Positions 22,726 through 31,358 of a stretch of DNA of 31,497 bases are shown piece after piece. Under the pieces are notes generated by a model. The model saw only the letters and a list, made by a program, of their open reading frames with translations. It was not told the DNA's origin and did no database searches. The position numbers and the translations under genes are program-made. This DNA comes from JAYRGC01 sp041908065 (GTDB lineage: Bacteria > Pseudomonadota > Alphaproteobacteria > UBA9219). The stretch is taken from NCBI GenBank assembly GCA_041908065.1, contig JAYRGC010000075.1, positions 1 to 31,497 on the forward strand, read 5' to 3'. Position 1 is the first letter of the stretch; each line of letters begins with the position of its first letter.

Positions 22726-23202
22726 ATGGACGGCAAAGTACCCATGACGCTTTTGGGATTCCAAAAGCTGGAAGAGGAGTTGAAGCACCTGCGTTCGGTC
22801 GAAAGGCCGAGCATAATCCGCGCCATATCCGAAGCGCGGGAACACGGCGACTTGTCGGAAAACGCCGAATACCACGCCGCCCGCGAACGCCAGAGCTTCG
22901 TGGAAGGACGGATAATGGAGCTGGAAAGCAAAACCGGTCGCGCCGAGATAATCGACGTCAGCAAGCTGAGCGGCGGCGTCGTAAAGTTCGGCGCATACGT
23001 CACCTTGCTCGACTGCGACACCGAGGAGGAAACCGATTACCAGATCGTCGGCGAGGACGAGGCCGACATTAAGGCGGGGCTTTTGTCGCTGACAGCTCCG
23101 CTGGCGCGCGCGCTTATCGGCAAGCAAAAGGGGGAAAGCATAGAGGTGAACACTCCCAAGGGACAAAAGACCTATGAAATAACGGGGGTCAGATTCGGGT
23201 AA
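22726..23202 (+). CDS. greA: Transcription elongation factor GreA
   Basis: This 158-residue protein has the N-terminal coiled coil of GreA (LEEELKHLRSVERPSIIRAISEAREHGDLSENAEYHAARERQ), whose tip holds the conserved D-L-S-E-N-A-E-Y acidic pair that reaches the RNA polymerase active site and stimulates cleavage of backtracked RNA. The C-terminal FKBP-like domain shows YQIVGEDEAD and SLTAPLARALIGKQKGESIEV. Length is normal for GreA. GGAGG lies 10 nt before the ATG. A large palindromic element begins at its last base and may serve as its terminator. Confidence 0.96.
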   Translation: MDGKVPMTLLGFQKLEEELKHLRSVERPSIIRAISEAREHGDLSENAEYHAARERQSFVEGRIMELESKTGRAEIIDVSKLSGGVVKFGAYVTLLDCDTEEETDYQIVGEDEADIKAGLLSLTAPLARALIGKQKGESIEVNTPKGQKTYEITGVRFG

Positions 23203-23344
23203 GAACCTGTTCACGATTTCGGAACTTGTGGCGAAAATCGGCGTTTTTCGGAATTTTTGGCGCAGCGTAGTCGACCTACGTGGGCACAAAAATTCGGAAA
23301 AACGGCGATTTGCAGCCCAAGATACGAGATCGTGAACAGGTTCT
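23202..23344. repeat. 143-bp near-perfect palindromic element (MITE-like)
   Basis: The ends AGAACCTGTTCACGAT (23202-23217) and ATCGTGAACAGGTTCT (23329-23344) are exact 16-bp inverted repeats. The interior continues the symmetry: CGTTTTTCGGAATTTTTG pairs with CAAAAATTCGGAAAAACG with small slips, and CGTAG-TCGAC-CTACG is the centre. Nearly the whole element folds on itself. It contains no gene. It could be a miniature inverted-repeat element or a large terminator for greA. Confidence 0.85.
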
Positions 23345-23379
23345 ACTGGGATTCTCTTGCAACAGGGAGGAAAACGGCC

Positions 23380-24378
23380 ATGACCACCATTTCTCAACCG
23401 TCTCGCAAGAAAACCGCTTTGGAGGAAATCTCCTTGTCAGGAATAACCCCGGGCCGCAAAGGGCCGATACTCCACTTCGACACTTTCGGGACGCTTCCCA
23501 ACGTGTTGCGCGATATCGAGGCCAACGTCCCGCATATTTTCGACGACAGCGGCGGGATACTCTCATCATCTATTAAAAACGCAGTGCGCCTGTACGCCGA
23601 AAAGAATAATTGGGCTTTGGTCGCGTTGCGAATGAGCAAGGGGCTGGCCAGATACGAATTAGACGACATCATAAAGAACGGCATCACCCATACCGGAACC
23701 ATCGTAGTAGATCCCACCGGCAGCACGGTCGAGCATCAGACATATCAACAGGAAACCGAAATACAGTCGGCGCGGGAAAGGCTGGTGCGCGTCAACGAAG
23801 CGACCGGCGACATATTAGTCATAATCTACGGCATCGAGGAAATAGACCGTCCGGTATTGATGGAACTGGCGATGCGGAAACTCCGCATCATCGGCGCGTC
23901 TTTGGATCTCTTGGCGGAGGAAAACAGCGAGGAGTTCGCGGCAACATTGCTGCGGAACAAGCTGGTAGCCGAAGGGCAAAGGTTGATAAAAGCCGCCCTC
24001 GACACTCTCGGCTTTATCATCTTAGGGGCTGAAGGGGCGGAGGTGCGCGGCTTGGTGGATCCCGACGGCAATCGTCTGGTTTCCCAACTGCTGACCGTGT
24101 TCGCCCTGATCCACACCCTGAACAACCAGTCGATAAACGATCCATCCGTGCAACTGACGTTATCGTCGATGATGGTGAACATCGCCGAGATGAACAACGT
24201 GCTGCGGCAAGTCGGGATCAGCTTTGAACCGTACGAGGAGGGCGTGTTGGCTTTGCGGGAAATGCGTTTGGCCTCGGCGCGGCAGCTGGAGATAAACGCC
24301 CAACCCCAAGCGGTTAATGTGGACAACAACGAACAACTGGTTCATCATCCGCGCTCCCCGTCCATGCAGCCTCGATAA
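23380..24378 (+). CDS. Unknown 332-residue soluble protein
   Basis: I do not recognise this protein. It has no signal peptide, membrane span, cysteine cluster or nucleotide-binding motif. Visible segments are ILHFDTFGTLPNVLRDIEANVPHIFDDSGG near the start, a mixed alpha/beta middle (GDILVIIYGIEEIDRPVLMELAMRKLRIIGASLDLLAEENSEEF) and a helical end. The last ~35 residues (NAQPQAVNVDNNEQLVHH) are polar and probably disordered. GGGAGG 9 nt before ATG 23380 sets the start; the open frame upstream runs into the palindromic element and is not coding. It lies between greA and a DedA gene without obvious functional link. Confidence 0.7.
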   Translation: MTTISQPSRKKTALEEISLSGITPGRKGPILHFDTFGTLPNVLRDIEANVPHIFDDSGGILSSSIKNAVRLYAEKNNWALVALRMSKGLARYELDDIIKNGITHTGTIVVDPTGSTVEHQTYQQETEIQSARERLVRVNEATGDILVIIYGIEEIDRPVLMELAMRKLRIIGASLDLLAEENSEEFAATLLRNKLVAEGQRLIKAALDTLGFIILGAEGAEVRGLVDPDGNRLVSQLLTVFALIHTLNNQSINDPSVQLTLSSMMVNIAEMNNVLRQVGISFEPYEEGVLALREMRLASARQLEINAQPQAVNVDNNEQLVHHPRSPSMQPR

Positions 24379-24407
24379 GCGGCAGGACATCCTCAGGAGC
24401 CTTATAG

Positions 24408-25064
24408 ATGGAACATGTAATAGAGCTTATAAAAGAGCATGGGGATTGGTTCTATCTCGTAACCTTCATATGGACGGCCCTGGAAGGGGAGACTTTCGTT
24501 ATTTTCGCGGCGTTGGCGGCGCAACGCGAGCTTTTGAACGTTTACCTGCTCTTTCTAGCCGCATGGCTGGGCAGCTTTTGCGGGGATCAGGTTTATTTCT
24601 TTTTGGGTCGCCGCTATGGCACGCGGATGATAAAACGCTGGCCGGAGACTTTCCATAAAAGAAAACTGGACAAGATTTTTGGATGGTTGGAACGGTATTC
24701 CGTGGGTTTCATCCTTTCCTATCGCTTCATGTATGGGATCAGGAACATCAGCGGCGTGGCTATCGGCATGAGCAATCTGCCGTGGAAAAAATTCGCGATG
24801 CTTAACTTCATCGCCGCCTTCATGTGGGCGTTGTCGTTTTGCGCCGTCGGTTATCTGTTCGGCAGCACCATCGAGCATCTGGGCAAGAACGCCGAGGAGG
24901 AGGTAAACTTCGGCGTGCGCGAATTCATGCTCGGCGCGTTGTTCGTTTTCGCCGTTTATCTGGGGTTGCGTCTTTACGCCATCCGCAAAAAACGCCTGCG
25001 CGACGAACGCGGATTGAAAATAGACCTGACGGTAGGCCCCGACGACCCGACGGGGCGGATGTAA
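24408..25064 (+). CDS. DedA-family (SNARE-associated type) inner-membrane protein
   Basis: This 218-residue protein has four to five hydrophobic spans and the DedA landmarks: an early TALEGETFVIFAAL with the conserved acidic residues, GDQVYFFLGRRYG after the second span, and RFMYGIRNISGVAIGMSNLPWKKF before the third. DedA proteins carry undecaprenyl phosphate or other phospholipids across the inner membrane and support membrane homeostasis. AGGAG lies 8 nt before the ATG. The pseudopilin gene begins 11 nt after its stop, so they may be cotranscribed, though no functional tie is known. Confidence 0.9.
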   Translation: MEHVIELIKEHGDWFYLVTFIWTALEGETFVIFAALAAQRELLNVYLLFLAAWLGSFCGDQVYFFLGRRYGTRMIKRWPETFHKRKLDKIFGWLERYSVGFILSYRFMYGIRNISGVAIGMSNLPWKKFAMLNFIAAFMWALSFCAVGYLFGSTIEHLGKNAEEEVNFGVREFMLGALFVFAVYLGLRLYAIRKKRLRDERGLKIDLTVGPDDPTGRM

Positions 25065-25075
25065 AGGAATCGGCC

Positions 25076-25855
25076 ATGCCTAACCCGAGTCGAGTGCGGA
25101 AAGGAGTTTCCGGATTCACTCTGGTGGAAGCCGCCATGGCTCTGGTTATCTCCGGAATCGTCATTCTGATCGTGTTTCCCGCGCTTGTTTCCGTGCGCAG
25201 CGCGTCGCAACGCGCCCAAACCGACGCCAATCTGCAATCGCTTTTACGGGCTACCGCCGCATTCGTCCAAGCCAACGGCTGCCTGCCCTGCCCTACTCCA
25301 CCTTCCACGACGGGCAACGGATTGGGCTGGGCGCGGGGCGAGGCGGCCGGCGCGCCATGCGCCGCTTGCGCCACGCCGAAGGGCATCCCGCCCTTTATTT
25401 CCTTGGGATTGCCGTCGCAAATGGCGCGGGACGGTTGGGGGCGATGGATAACCATGCAGATAGATCCCGCTATGGCAATCAATTTCGGCGTTATTCCGCC
25501 CGCCGCCAACAATGGGCTTTGCGCGGCGGGATTGCAAACCTCTCCCCCCGCCATAACCGTTAAAGCCATGGCCTCCGATACATACGGGCAAGCGGCGGCT
25601 GTCGTTTTCCTCAGCCATGGCCAGAATGGCTACGGAGCGTTCAAAAACGGCCTCGAACGCTATCCCTTTCCCAACGCCCTGCCGATGCAATGTTCGTCCG
25701 GCAACGAACCGTGCAACGCCAGCGACAGCGGGACGTTCGCCAACGCGCCTGTCGTGCTGGGAGGGCCTGCTCCTTTCGATGATATATTGCTGTTCATTGC
25801 CCGCAATCCGCTGGTAAGTCTTTTCGGCAACGGCAGTTGCAACACGACGTGGTGA
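25076..25855 (+). CDS. Type IV pilin-like / type II secretion pseudopilin
   Basis: This 259-residue protein begins with a short basic leader, then G-FTLVEAAMALVISGIVILIVFPAL. That is the prepilin peptidase site (cleavage between G and F, with Glu5) and hydrophobic helix of type IV pilins and pseudopilins. The rest is a periplasmic domain with CLPC and CAAC pairs around residues 60-100 that may form disulfides, and GIPPFISLGLPSQMARDGWGR, reminiscent of GspH-like pseudopilins (LPW-x-x-LGL-x-x-x-D-x-WG). AAGGA lies 7 nt before ATG 25076; the longer open frame upstream overlaps the DedA gene. The GspE-like ATPase follows after 4 nt. Confidence 0.85.
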   Translation: MPNPSRVRKGVSGFTLVEAAMALVISGIVILIVFPALVSVRSASQRAQTDANLQSLLRATAAFVQANGCLPCPTPPSTTGNGLGWARGEAAGAPCAACATPKGIPPFISLGLPSQMARDGWGRWITMQIDPAMAINFGVIPPAANNGLCAAGLQTSPPAITVKAMASDTYGQAAAVVFLSHGQNGYGAFKNGLERYPFPNALPMQCSSGNEPCNASDSGTFANAPVVLGGPAPFDDILLFIARNPLVSLFGNGSCNTTW

Positions 25856-25859
25856 AGCG

Positions 25860-27542
25860 ATGAGAGCGACAGGCAATATCGCCAGACTGCCTTTGGGAGA
25901 AGAACTGCTGGAGCGCGGGGATATTTCCTCCGACCAACTCGACGTCGCGTTGTACGAACAGCGGCGGCAACGGGCAATGTTGGGCGAAACACTTATCCGG
26001 CTCGGCTTCATTTCAGATTCGATTCTGGCCGAGGCTTTGGGGGAAAGAGGCGGGATTCCCGTGGCCGACATGGCGGCGGCGGATCCCGATCCGATCCTGC
26101 TGGAACGCTTTCCCCGCGCCGTAGCCGAAAGACGCCGCGTGTTGCCGCTTGAAATAAACAGCGAGGGAGTAATTTTTCTGGCGATGGCCGATCCCTTGGA
26201 CATTCCGGCGATCGACGAAGCCCGACGCCATTTCCCCGACGCCGCGAAAATCGTACCGGTGTCCGCGCCGTTGTCCGGCGTTATGGAGGCCATCAACAGG
26301 TGTTACGGCCTATCGTCGCCTTTGGACGGGATTTTGCTGGAGATAGAAAACAAGAGGACATTAGAAGCCGCGCAACGAAGCCCGGATCATCCCGTCATAA
26401 GGATGGTCGACGCGATATTGCACGGCGCGGCGCGGGAGGGAGCCTCGGACGTGCATCTGGAGCCGGAGGAAAACTTCGTGCGCGTCCGCTATCGCATCGA
26501 CGGCGTATTGCGCGAGGCCAGAACCCTTCACCTCTCGCATTGGCCTGCGTTGTCGCATCGCATAAAGATAATGGCCGGAATGAACATCGCCGATACTCGC
26601 GGCATTCAGGACGGGCGTTTCCGCATGAGCTTGGATGGCCGCGACATCGATTGCCGCGCCGCGATAATGCCAACGATAAGCGGCGAGAACATCGTCGTCA
26701 GAATCCTCGACAACCGCCGCGCCTTCTTGCCGTTGGAAGGCTTGGGGCTTGCCTCCGGTTGCGTGGACTCCCTGATAAAGGCCATCTCCAAACCGCACGG
26801 CATAACCTTGGTCACGGGGCCTACGGGCAGCGGCAAGACCACCACGCTGCACGCCTTGCTCCGCCGCCTTAGCCGCGTCGACGTGAAGATCGCCACGCTG
26901 GAAGAGCCGGTTGAATACCAGCCCGGGCTTATTCGCCAGACCGCAGTGCAAGAGGACTTGGGCATAGGTTTCGCCGAGGGAGTGCGCGGAGTTCTACGCA
27001 TGGATCCCGACATTATATTGATCGGAGAAATACGCGATCCCGACACGGCGCAAATGGCGTTGCGCGCCGCCATGACCGGACACAAGATATTTTCTACCTT
27101 GCATTGCCCCAACGCGCTTGGCGCGTTGCCGCGCCTGTTGGATTTGGGCATCTCTACGCGAACTTTGGCGGGTAATCTCAGCGCGATAACCGCGCAACGT
27201 CTGGTGCGGAAGCTGTGCCCGTTCTGCGCCACCCAACGCCTTGCCTGCGCCGAGGAATGCGCGGCCATGAGGCTGGACGCCTCCCGACCGCCGATCATAG
27301 CCGAGGCCGCCGGATGCGACGAATGCTCCGGCTCCGGACGGCGGGGACGAACCGCGCTGTCGGAGGTGTTGCTGGTCACGCCGGAAATAGATTCCATGAT
27401 CGCCGCCGGAGCGGACAAGGGTTCGCTGCTGGATGCGGCAGCGCAACAGGGATTTAAAAACATGCGCGAGGACGGAATAGACCGAGTGCTATCCCGCGAA
27501 ATATCGCTTTCCGATCTGCGCCAGTCGGTAGATTTGGGATAA
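25860..27542 (+). CDS. GspE/PilB-family secretion or pilus assembly ATPase
   Basis: This 560-residue ATPase has an N-terminal MshEN/GspE_N-like domain (LGEELLERGDISSDQLDVALYEQ... 13-60), then ASDVHLEPEE (196-204). The NTPase domain holds Walker A GPTGSGKTT (320-328), the Asp box (TLEEPVEY) and Walker B IILIGEIRD (385-393). A zinc site follows with CPFC (453-456) and CDEC before SGSGRRGR, typical of GspE. It powers assembly of a pseudopilus or pilus from the inner-membrane face. It pairs with the pseudopilin encoded just upstream, but GspF, GspD and a prepilin peptidase are not in this window. GspE and PilB cannot be separated by sequence alone. Confidence 0.92.
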   Translation: MRATGNIARLPLGEELLERGDISSDQLDVALYEQRRQRAMLGETLIRLGFISDSILAEALGERGGIPVADMAAADPDPILLERFPRAVAERRRVLPLEINSEGVIFLAMADPLDIPAIDEARRHFPDAAKIVPVSAPLSGVMEAINRCYGLSSPLDGILLEIENKRTLEAAQRSPDHPVIRMVDAILHGAAREGASDVHLEPEENFVRVRYRIDGVLREARTLHLSHWPALSHRIKIMAGMNIADTRGIQDGRFRMSLDGRDIDCRAAIMPTISGENIVVRILDNRRAFLPLEGLGLASGCVDSLIKAISKPHGITLVTGPTGSGKTTTLHALLRRLSRVDVKIATLEEPVEYQPGLIRQTAVQEDLGIGFAEGVRGVLRMDPDIILIGEIRDPDTAQMALRAAMTGHKIFSTLHCPNALGALPRLLDLGISTRTLAGNLSAITAQRLVRKLCPFCATQRLACAEECAAMRLDASRPPIIAEAAGCDECSGSGRRGRTALSEVLLVTPEIDSMIAAGADKGSLLDAAAQQGFKNMREDGIDRVLSREISLSDLRQSVDLG

Positions 27543-27545
27543 TCC

Positions 27546-28226
27546 CTACCCTCTTCGCCCGAATATGGCGGTGCCGATGCGGACTTCGGTGGCGCCGCAG
27601 GCTATCGCCTCTTCGAAATCCGCGCTCATGCCCATGCTGAGGCGTTTCAGGCCATGCTCGTCGGCCAGTTTTTTCAGCGTTCGAAAATGCGGCTCCGCCG
27701 CCTCCGTTTGCGGCGGAATGCACATCAATCCCGATATTTCCAATCCATATTCCTCGCGGCAAAGACGGAGAAATTCCGGCAAGGCTTCGGGAGAAACCCC
27801 CGCTTTCTGCGATTCGTTTCCGACGTTTACCTCGACGTAAAGACGCGGGCAACGCCCTTGTTTGCGGGCTTGCTCCGCGATGCAAGCGGCGAGCTTGGGA
27901 CGATCCACGGTCTGGATAACGTCGAAAAAAGCCACTGCTTCCGCTGCCTTGTTGGTCTGCAAATGACCGATCAAATGCAGCTCCAAATCGCCGCGAGCGG
28001 CCTTAATGGCCGCGAATTTGCCGATGGCTTCTTGAACGCGGTTTTCGCCGAAGCGGGTTTGTCCCGCCGCGATGGCGCGTTTGACCGCTTCTTCGGACTG
28101 CGTTTTGCTGACGGCTATCAGATCTACGCCGGAGGCATCGCGTCCGGAGGCACTGGCGGCGGCGGAGATTTTCTTCCGCGCCGCTTCCAGATTTTCCCCG
28201 ATGAAGCCGGACGTATCTTCTCCCAC
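27546..28226 (-). CDS. YggS/PLPBP-family pyridoxal-phosphate-binding protein
   Basis: This 226-residue TIM-barrel protein has LIAVSKTQ with the PLP lysine, GENRVQEA, LHLIGHLQTNK, VEVNVGNESQKAG and LSMGMSADFEEAIACGATEVRIGTAIFG, the full series of YggS/PROSC signatures. These proteins keep free PLP balanced and influence amino-acid pools; they have no known catalytic activity. The start is a GTG 10 nt after the stop of the PhzE-type gene, with AGGAAG as its ribosome site, so the two are cotranscribed. The gene ends 3 bp from the convergent GspE-like gene. Confidence 0.94.
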   Translation of the reverse strand: MGEDTSGFIGENLEAARKKISAAASASGRDASGVDLIAVSKTQSEEAVKRAIAAGQTRFGENRVQEAIGKFAAIKAARGDLELHLIGHLQTNKAAEAVAFFDVIQTVDRPKLAACIAEQARKQGRCPRLYVEVNVGNESQKAGVSPEALPEFLRLCREEYGLEISGLMCIPPQTEAAEPHFRTLKKLADEHGLKRLSMGMSADFEEAIACGATEVRIGTAIFGRRG

Positions 28227-28236
28227 GAGATTCTTC

Positions 28237-30102
28237 CTATCTCATCAAAAACGCTAATATGTCGCGAATGATTCTAAGTCCGTTGGTGGTAAGGATGGAT
28301 TCGGGATGGAATTGCACTCCCACGAAATGCTCGCCCTTCACCGCGTGGATTTCTCCCGTCTTTTCGTCGCAACTTATCTCAAGATCGCTTTTGCCTGAAG
28401 GAACTTTGCCGACGAAGGTATTATAAAATCCGACGTGCTCCTTGACCCCCCATAGATTTATCAGCTCCTGCGTGCCTTGGAACGGGGTTTTGCGTCGCGC
28501 CAATTCCAGCCCCAATTCCTGACACAACACCTGATGTCCTAGGCAGACGCAGAAAAGCGGTTTTTTCCGTCGCAAAAGGGTTCGGCAAATCTCCGATATT
28601 ATCTTTATCTTGGGCGCGGATTTGTCGCGGGGATCGCCCGGGCCAGGCCCTAAAATCACGATGTCAGAATCGTCGTTGTTGATGTCGAATTTGTCATAAG
28701 GGGTTATTTTGACCTCGGCCCCCAGAGGGCGGATCATATGCGCCATCATCTTTATGAAATTGTCTTCGTTGTCGATGATGACTACGCGCTTTCCGACAAG
28801 CTCGCTCACCGCGCCGCAGTCGTCGCCCTGATCCTCGATCCAGAAACGCGAAAGCCTGCGATTGCGCGAGGACAAGGCGATCATGGTGTCTTCGCTGTAA
28901 AGATTCTCTCCCATCATATAAGGCTGGGAATCGTTGGATTGCTTGAAGCCCAACGCCTTGATGATGGCGGCGGCCTTGGCGTGCGTTTCGGCGGCTTCGT
29001 CCTTGGGAACGGAATTGCGGACAATCGTCGCGCCCACGCTTATTTCGACGCGCCCGTCTTCGGATATTTCCGCCATGCGGATGGTGATGGGGGAATCCAA
29101 CGTGTCGCGCCCCGCGTCGTCGCGCCCGATTATCGCCAACGCGCTGCCGTAATAACGGCGGCTTTCGGGATCGTTACGGTATATGACGCGGCAGGCGTTT
29201 TCTATGGGGCTTCCGGTGACCGTGGTGGCGAACATGCTGGCGCGCAACATCGAAACTATGTCGCGTTCGCTCTTGCCTACCAGAACGTATTCCGAGTGGA
29301 TCAGCTTGGACATTTCCTTGAGCATCGGGCCTACCACCTGCCCGCCGGACGAGCATATCTCGGCCATCATCTTCAATTCTTCGTCCACCGTCATCAACAG
29401 CTCGAATATTTCCTTGGGGTCCTTAAGGAACTTCTGCAAAGCGTCCTTGATGGTTTCCGGAGAATTTTCGGTTTTCCTGAGAGTGCCGCTGATGGGGTTC
29501 ATTTTGACCACGCCGTTTTGGCAGCTGATGTGCCGCTCGGGGGTGGCTCCGATGAAATACTGTTTGCCGGTATAGAAGATGAAGCTCCAGTAAACTCCAT
29601 ATTCGTTTAATAAAAGCCGTTTGAAAGCCCCCAACGCCTTGGCTTGCCCGAAATCTTTTATGCGGGCGCGGAAGCGGCGAGGAACGACGAAATCGCACCC
29701 CTCGCCGCGACCTATCTCTTCGTCGATTATTCTCCGAACGCGGGCGGCATAGCCGTCGTCGTCGGGAGAAAAAACGCCTTCGCCGTCCAGCTCCATCGCC
29801 TCGTCGGGCAGCTCCCGCAGACATTCGGAAACGTCCATCCAACGTTGGGTTTCGATTTGCAGGCACAATATCTTTTCGTCGTTGTGGCGAGCGACGAAGC
29901 CCAGTTCCTCGACCTGACGGAACGGCAGAATGCTGAGGGTATCGAAAACCTCGCCGCCGCCGTTTTTCTCCGCTCCGCTTTTCCTAGGAATGTCGGCCAA
30001 GCGGTCAAGCTCCGCCATGGTTCCGGAAAGAAATAACGCTTTATCGTCGGAACGCCTTTTCAAAAGGCAAAACGGTTTGCCGGCCCCAAGCGACTTGAAC
30101 AT
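28237..30102 (-). CDS. Fused anthranilate synthase / 2-amino-2-deoxyisochorismate synthase (PhzE-type TrpE-TrpG fusion)
   Basis: This 621-residue protein fuses a chorismate-binding TrpE-like half (FIGATPERHI, MNPISGT, ETIKDAL...DEELKMMAEIC, then RASMFATTVTGSPIENACRVI and ISVGATIVRNS) to a class I glutamine amidotransferase with GPGPGDP, the nucleophile Cys in FCVCLGHQ and FHPES. The order and text (VGPMLKEMSKL, GFYNTF) resemble the phenazine-type PhzE group rather than the canonical alphaproteobacterial TrpE(G), which is longer. Product may be anthranilate or aminodeoxyisochorismate. No other trp or phz gene is nearby. I start at ATG 30102, with GGAAG 7 nt upstream; an earlier in-frame start adds 14 residues. 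It is followed by yggS-like gene. Confidence 0.85.
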   Translation of the reverse strand: MFKSLGAGKPFCLLKRRSDDKALFLSGTMAELDRLADIPRKSGAEKNGGGEVFDTLSILPFRQVEELGFVARHNDEKILCLQIETQRWMDVSECLRELPDEAMELDGEGVFSPDDDGYAARVRRIIDEEIGRGEGCDFVVPRRFRARIKDFGQAKALGAFKRLLLNEYGVYWSFIFYTGKQYFIGATPERHISCQNGVVKMNPISGTLRKTENSPETIKDALQKFLKDPKEIFELLMTVDEELKMMAEICSSGGQVVGPMLKEMSKLIHSEYVLVGKSERDIVSMLRASMFATTVTGSPIENACRVIYRNDPESRRYYGSALAIIGRDDAGRDTLDSPITIRMAEISEDGRVEISVGATIVRNSVPKDEAAETHAKAAAIIKALGFKQSNDSQPYMMGENLYSEDTMIALSSRNRRLSRFWIEDQGDDCGAVSELVGKRVVIIDNEDNFIKMMAHMIRPLGAEVKITPYDKFDINNDDSDIVILGPGPGDPRDKSAPKIKIISEICRTLLRRKKPLFCVCLGHQVLCQELGLELARRKTPFQGTQELINLWGVKEHVGFYNTFVGKVPSGKSDLEISCDEKTGEIHAVKGEHFVGVQFHPESILTTNGLRIIRDILAFLMR

Positions 30103-30176
30103 CGAAAAACTTCCGGATTGTTGACACCCTCCCCAATCAACCATTCTTTGGCGGCGATGTCCATATCGGGCGCAGA

Positions 30177-31136
30177 TCAGACTGCGGCGGCCAAGGGCTC
30201 GACAAAGGGCGACACGAGAGAGGAAAGCCCTTCCGGCATCTGCGCCGAGGCGCGGTTCTTATCATCCAGCGGCAGGGATTCTATCGCCCCTCGCCCGCCG
30301 ATCGCTATTATCTCGATCAATCTCCCCGATGGGCTGAAGCATCCGCAGACCAACGGCCCGCCGCGACCACAACCACCGTCCAAAGTCACCATCCGGCCTT
30401 CGGTGCTTACTCCGCCGCGCGAAGCGTCGAAGCCGCGCACGATGCGGGCATACTGGAAAGCCGCTTGCTCCCGCTCGATCTCGGACTGGATTCCCCTGAA
30501 AGAAGATGTGTTGTACCACAGGCTCTCCCCCTGATCCTCAAGGGAGCGTCCGGCATCGAAACCCGCCGGAACGCACAATATCCTCTGGGAAGAATCTTCC
30601 GCCGAAGCCGCTATCGCGGCGCGGCGCATGCTGCAAGCCAGAGCCTCCCTGCCGTCTGTGGCGCGTTGGGCTAGTCGCAACTGGTTCGTCCAATGGGCGA
30701 TAGAGACGTTTCCGGCGCGGGAAATAGCGCGGGCGTCGTTGACGCTTGCCCCATAGAGCCGCAAATAAGCCTCGACTCCGGCGGCCAACAAGGATTCCAA
30801 GGCGTGAGCCGGAACGGGCGTAAAATGCAGGCGCAGCAGCCTTTCCCACGCTTCTTCCGAAGGGCCGCGCAAGTGGATTATGTCGTTAGGCTCCATGCCA
30901 GAGCGGGTCAGCATCGCGGCGCGAAAGGCCAGCAATTCGTCGATAACCGAAGCGTTGTCGCGGGAGGCCTGCCCAAGATAGTTACCCAAATAAACCAAGC
31001 GATCGCGAGCGGCAAAGCGAACCGCCAGATGATCGTGCAACGCCACCAAACGATCCAAATCTCCGTTTATGGCCGCTACCGCCCATATCCGTCGCGGAGA
31101 GCCTAAATCGGCGAATTTTTCGTTTATGGCTGGCAT
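30177..31136 (-). CDS. PPP-fold phosphoesterase homologue with altered metal-binding motifs
   Basis: This 319-residue protein has the outline of PPP-family serine/threonine phosphatases. IWAVAAINGDLDRLVALHDHL stands at the GDxHG position, DRLVYLGNYLGQA at GDxVDRG and IIHLRGPSEEAWERL at GNHE. Most metal ligands are replaced (His to Asp, Asp to Asn, Asn-His to Pro-Ser), so two-metal catalysis looks unlikely. LDGGCGRGGPLVCGCF near the end corresponds to the LDTGCVxGGxLT-like closing block. I recall similar divergent forms in Rhodospirillales. I chose ATG 31136; upstream codons include GTG 31145 and TTG 31196 without ribosome sites. It precedes the PhzE-type gene by 74 bp on the same strand. Confidence 0.7.
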   Translation of the reverse strand: MPAINEKFADLGSPRRIWAVAAINGDLDRLVALHDHLAVRFAARDRLVYLGNYLGQASRDNASVIDELLAFRAAMLTRSGMEPNDIIHLRGPSEEAWERLLRLHFTPVPAHALESLLAAGVEAYLRLYGASVNDARAISRAGNVSIAHWTNQLRLAQRATDGREALACSMRRAAIAASAEDSSQRILCVPAGFDAGRSLEDQGESLWYNTSSFRGIQSEIEREQAAFQYARIVRGFDASRGGVSTEGRMVTLDGGCGRGGPLVCGCFSPSGRLIEIIAIGGRGAIESLPLDDKNRASAQMPEGLSSLVSPFVEPLAAAV

Positions 31137-31358
31137 GGTCGTCACCAAGGCAGATGGACGGGGGAAAAGCGGCGAGGAATCCGGTCGAACGGACAAAGTA
31201 GTTTAAAAAGCGTTTACAGATCCTCGCCCATTCTACACGCAAAGCAAGCGAACGCAATATCTTGGGACTAAAGATAAAAAGATATCCACAGATTGTTTTC
31301 GCGGTTTGCGCAAAAGCGCAGAACGGCAACGCCGTATTAGACCTCTTGCATAACCGAT

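Noticed and set aside
31282..31290. ATATCCACA, one base from a DnaA box, suggesting a replication origin
   Set aside because: A single imperfect box without a cluster, an A+T-rich unwinding region or dnaA/gidA neighbours is expected by chance.
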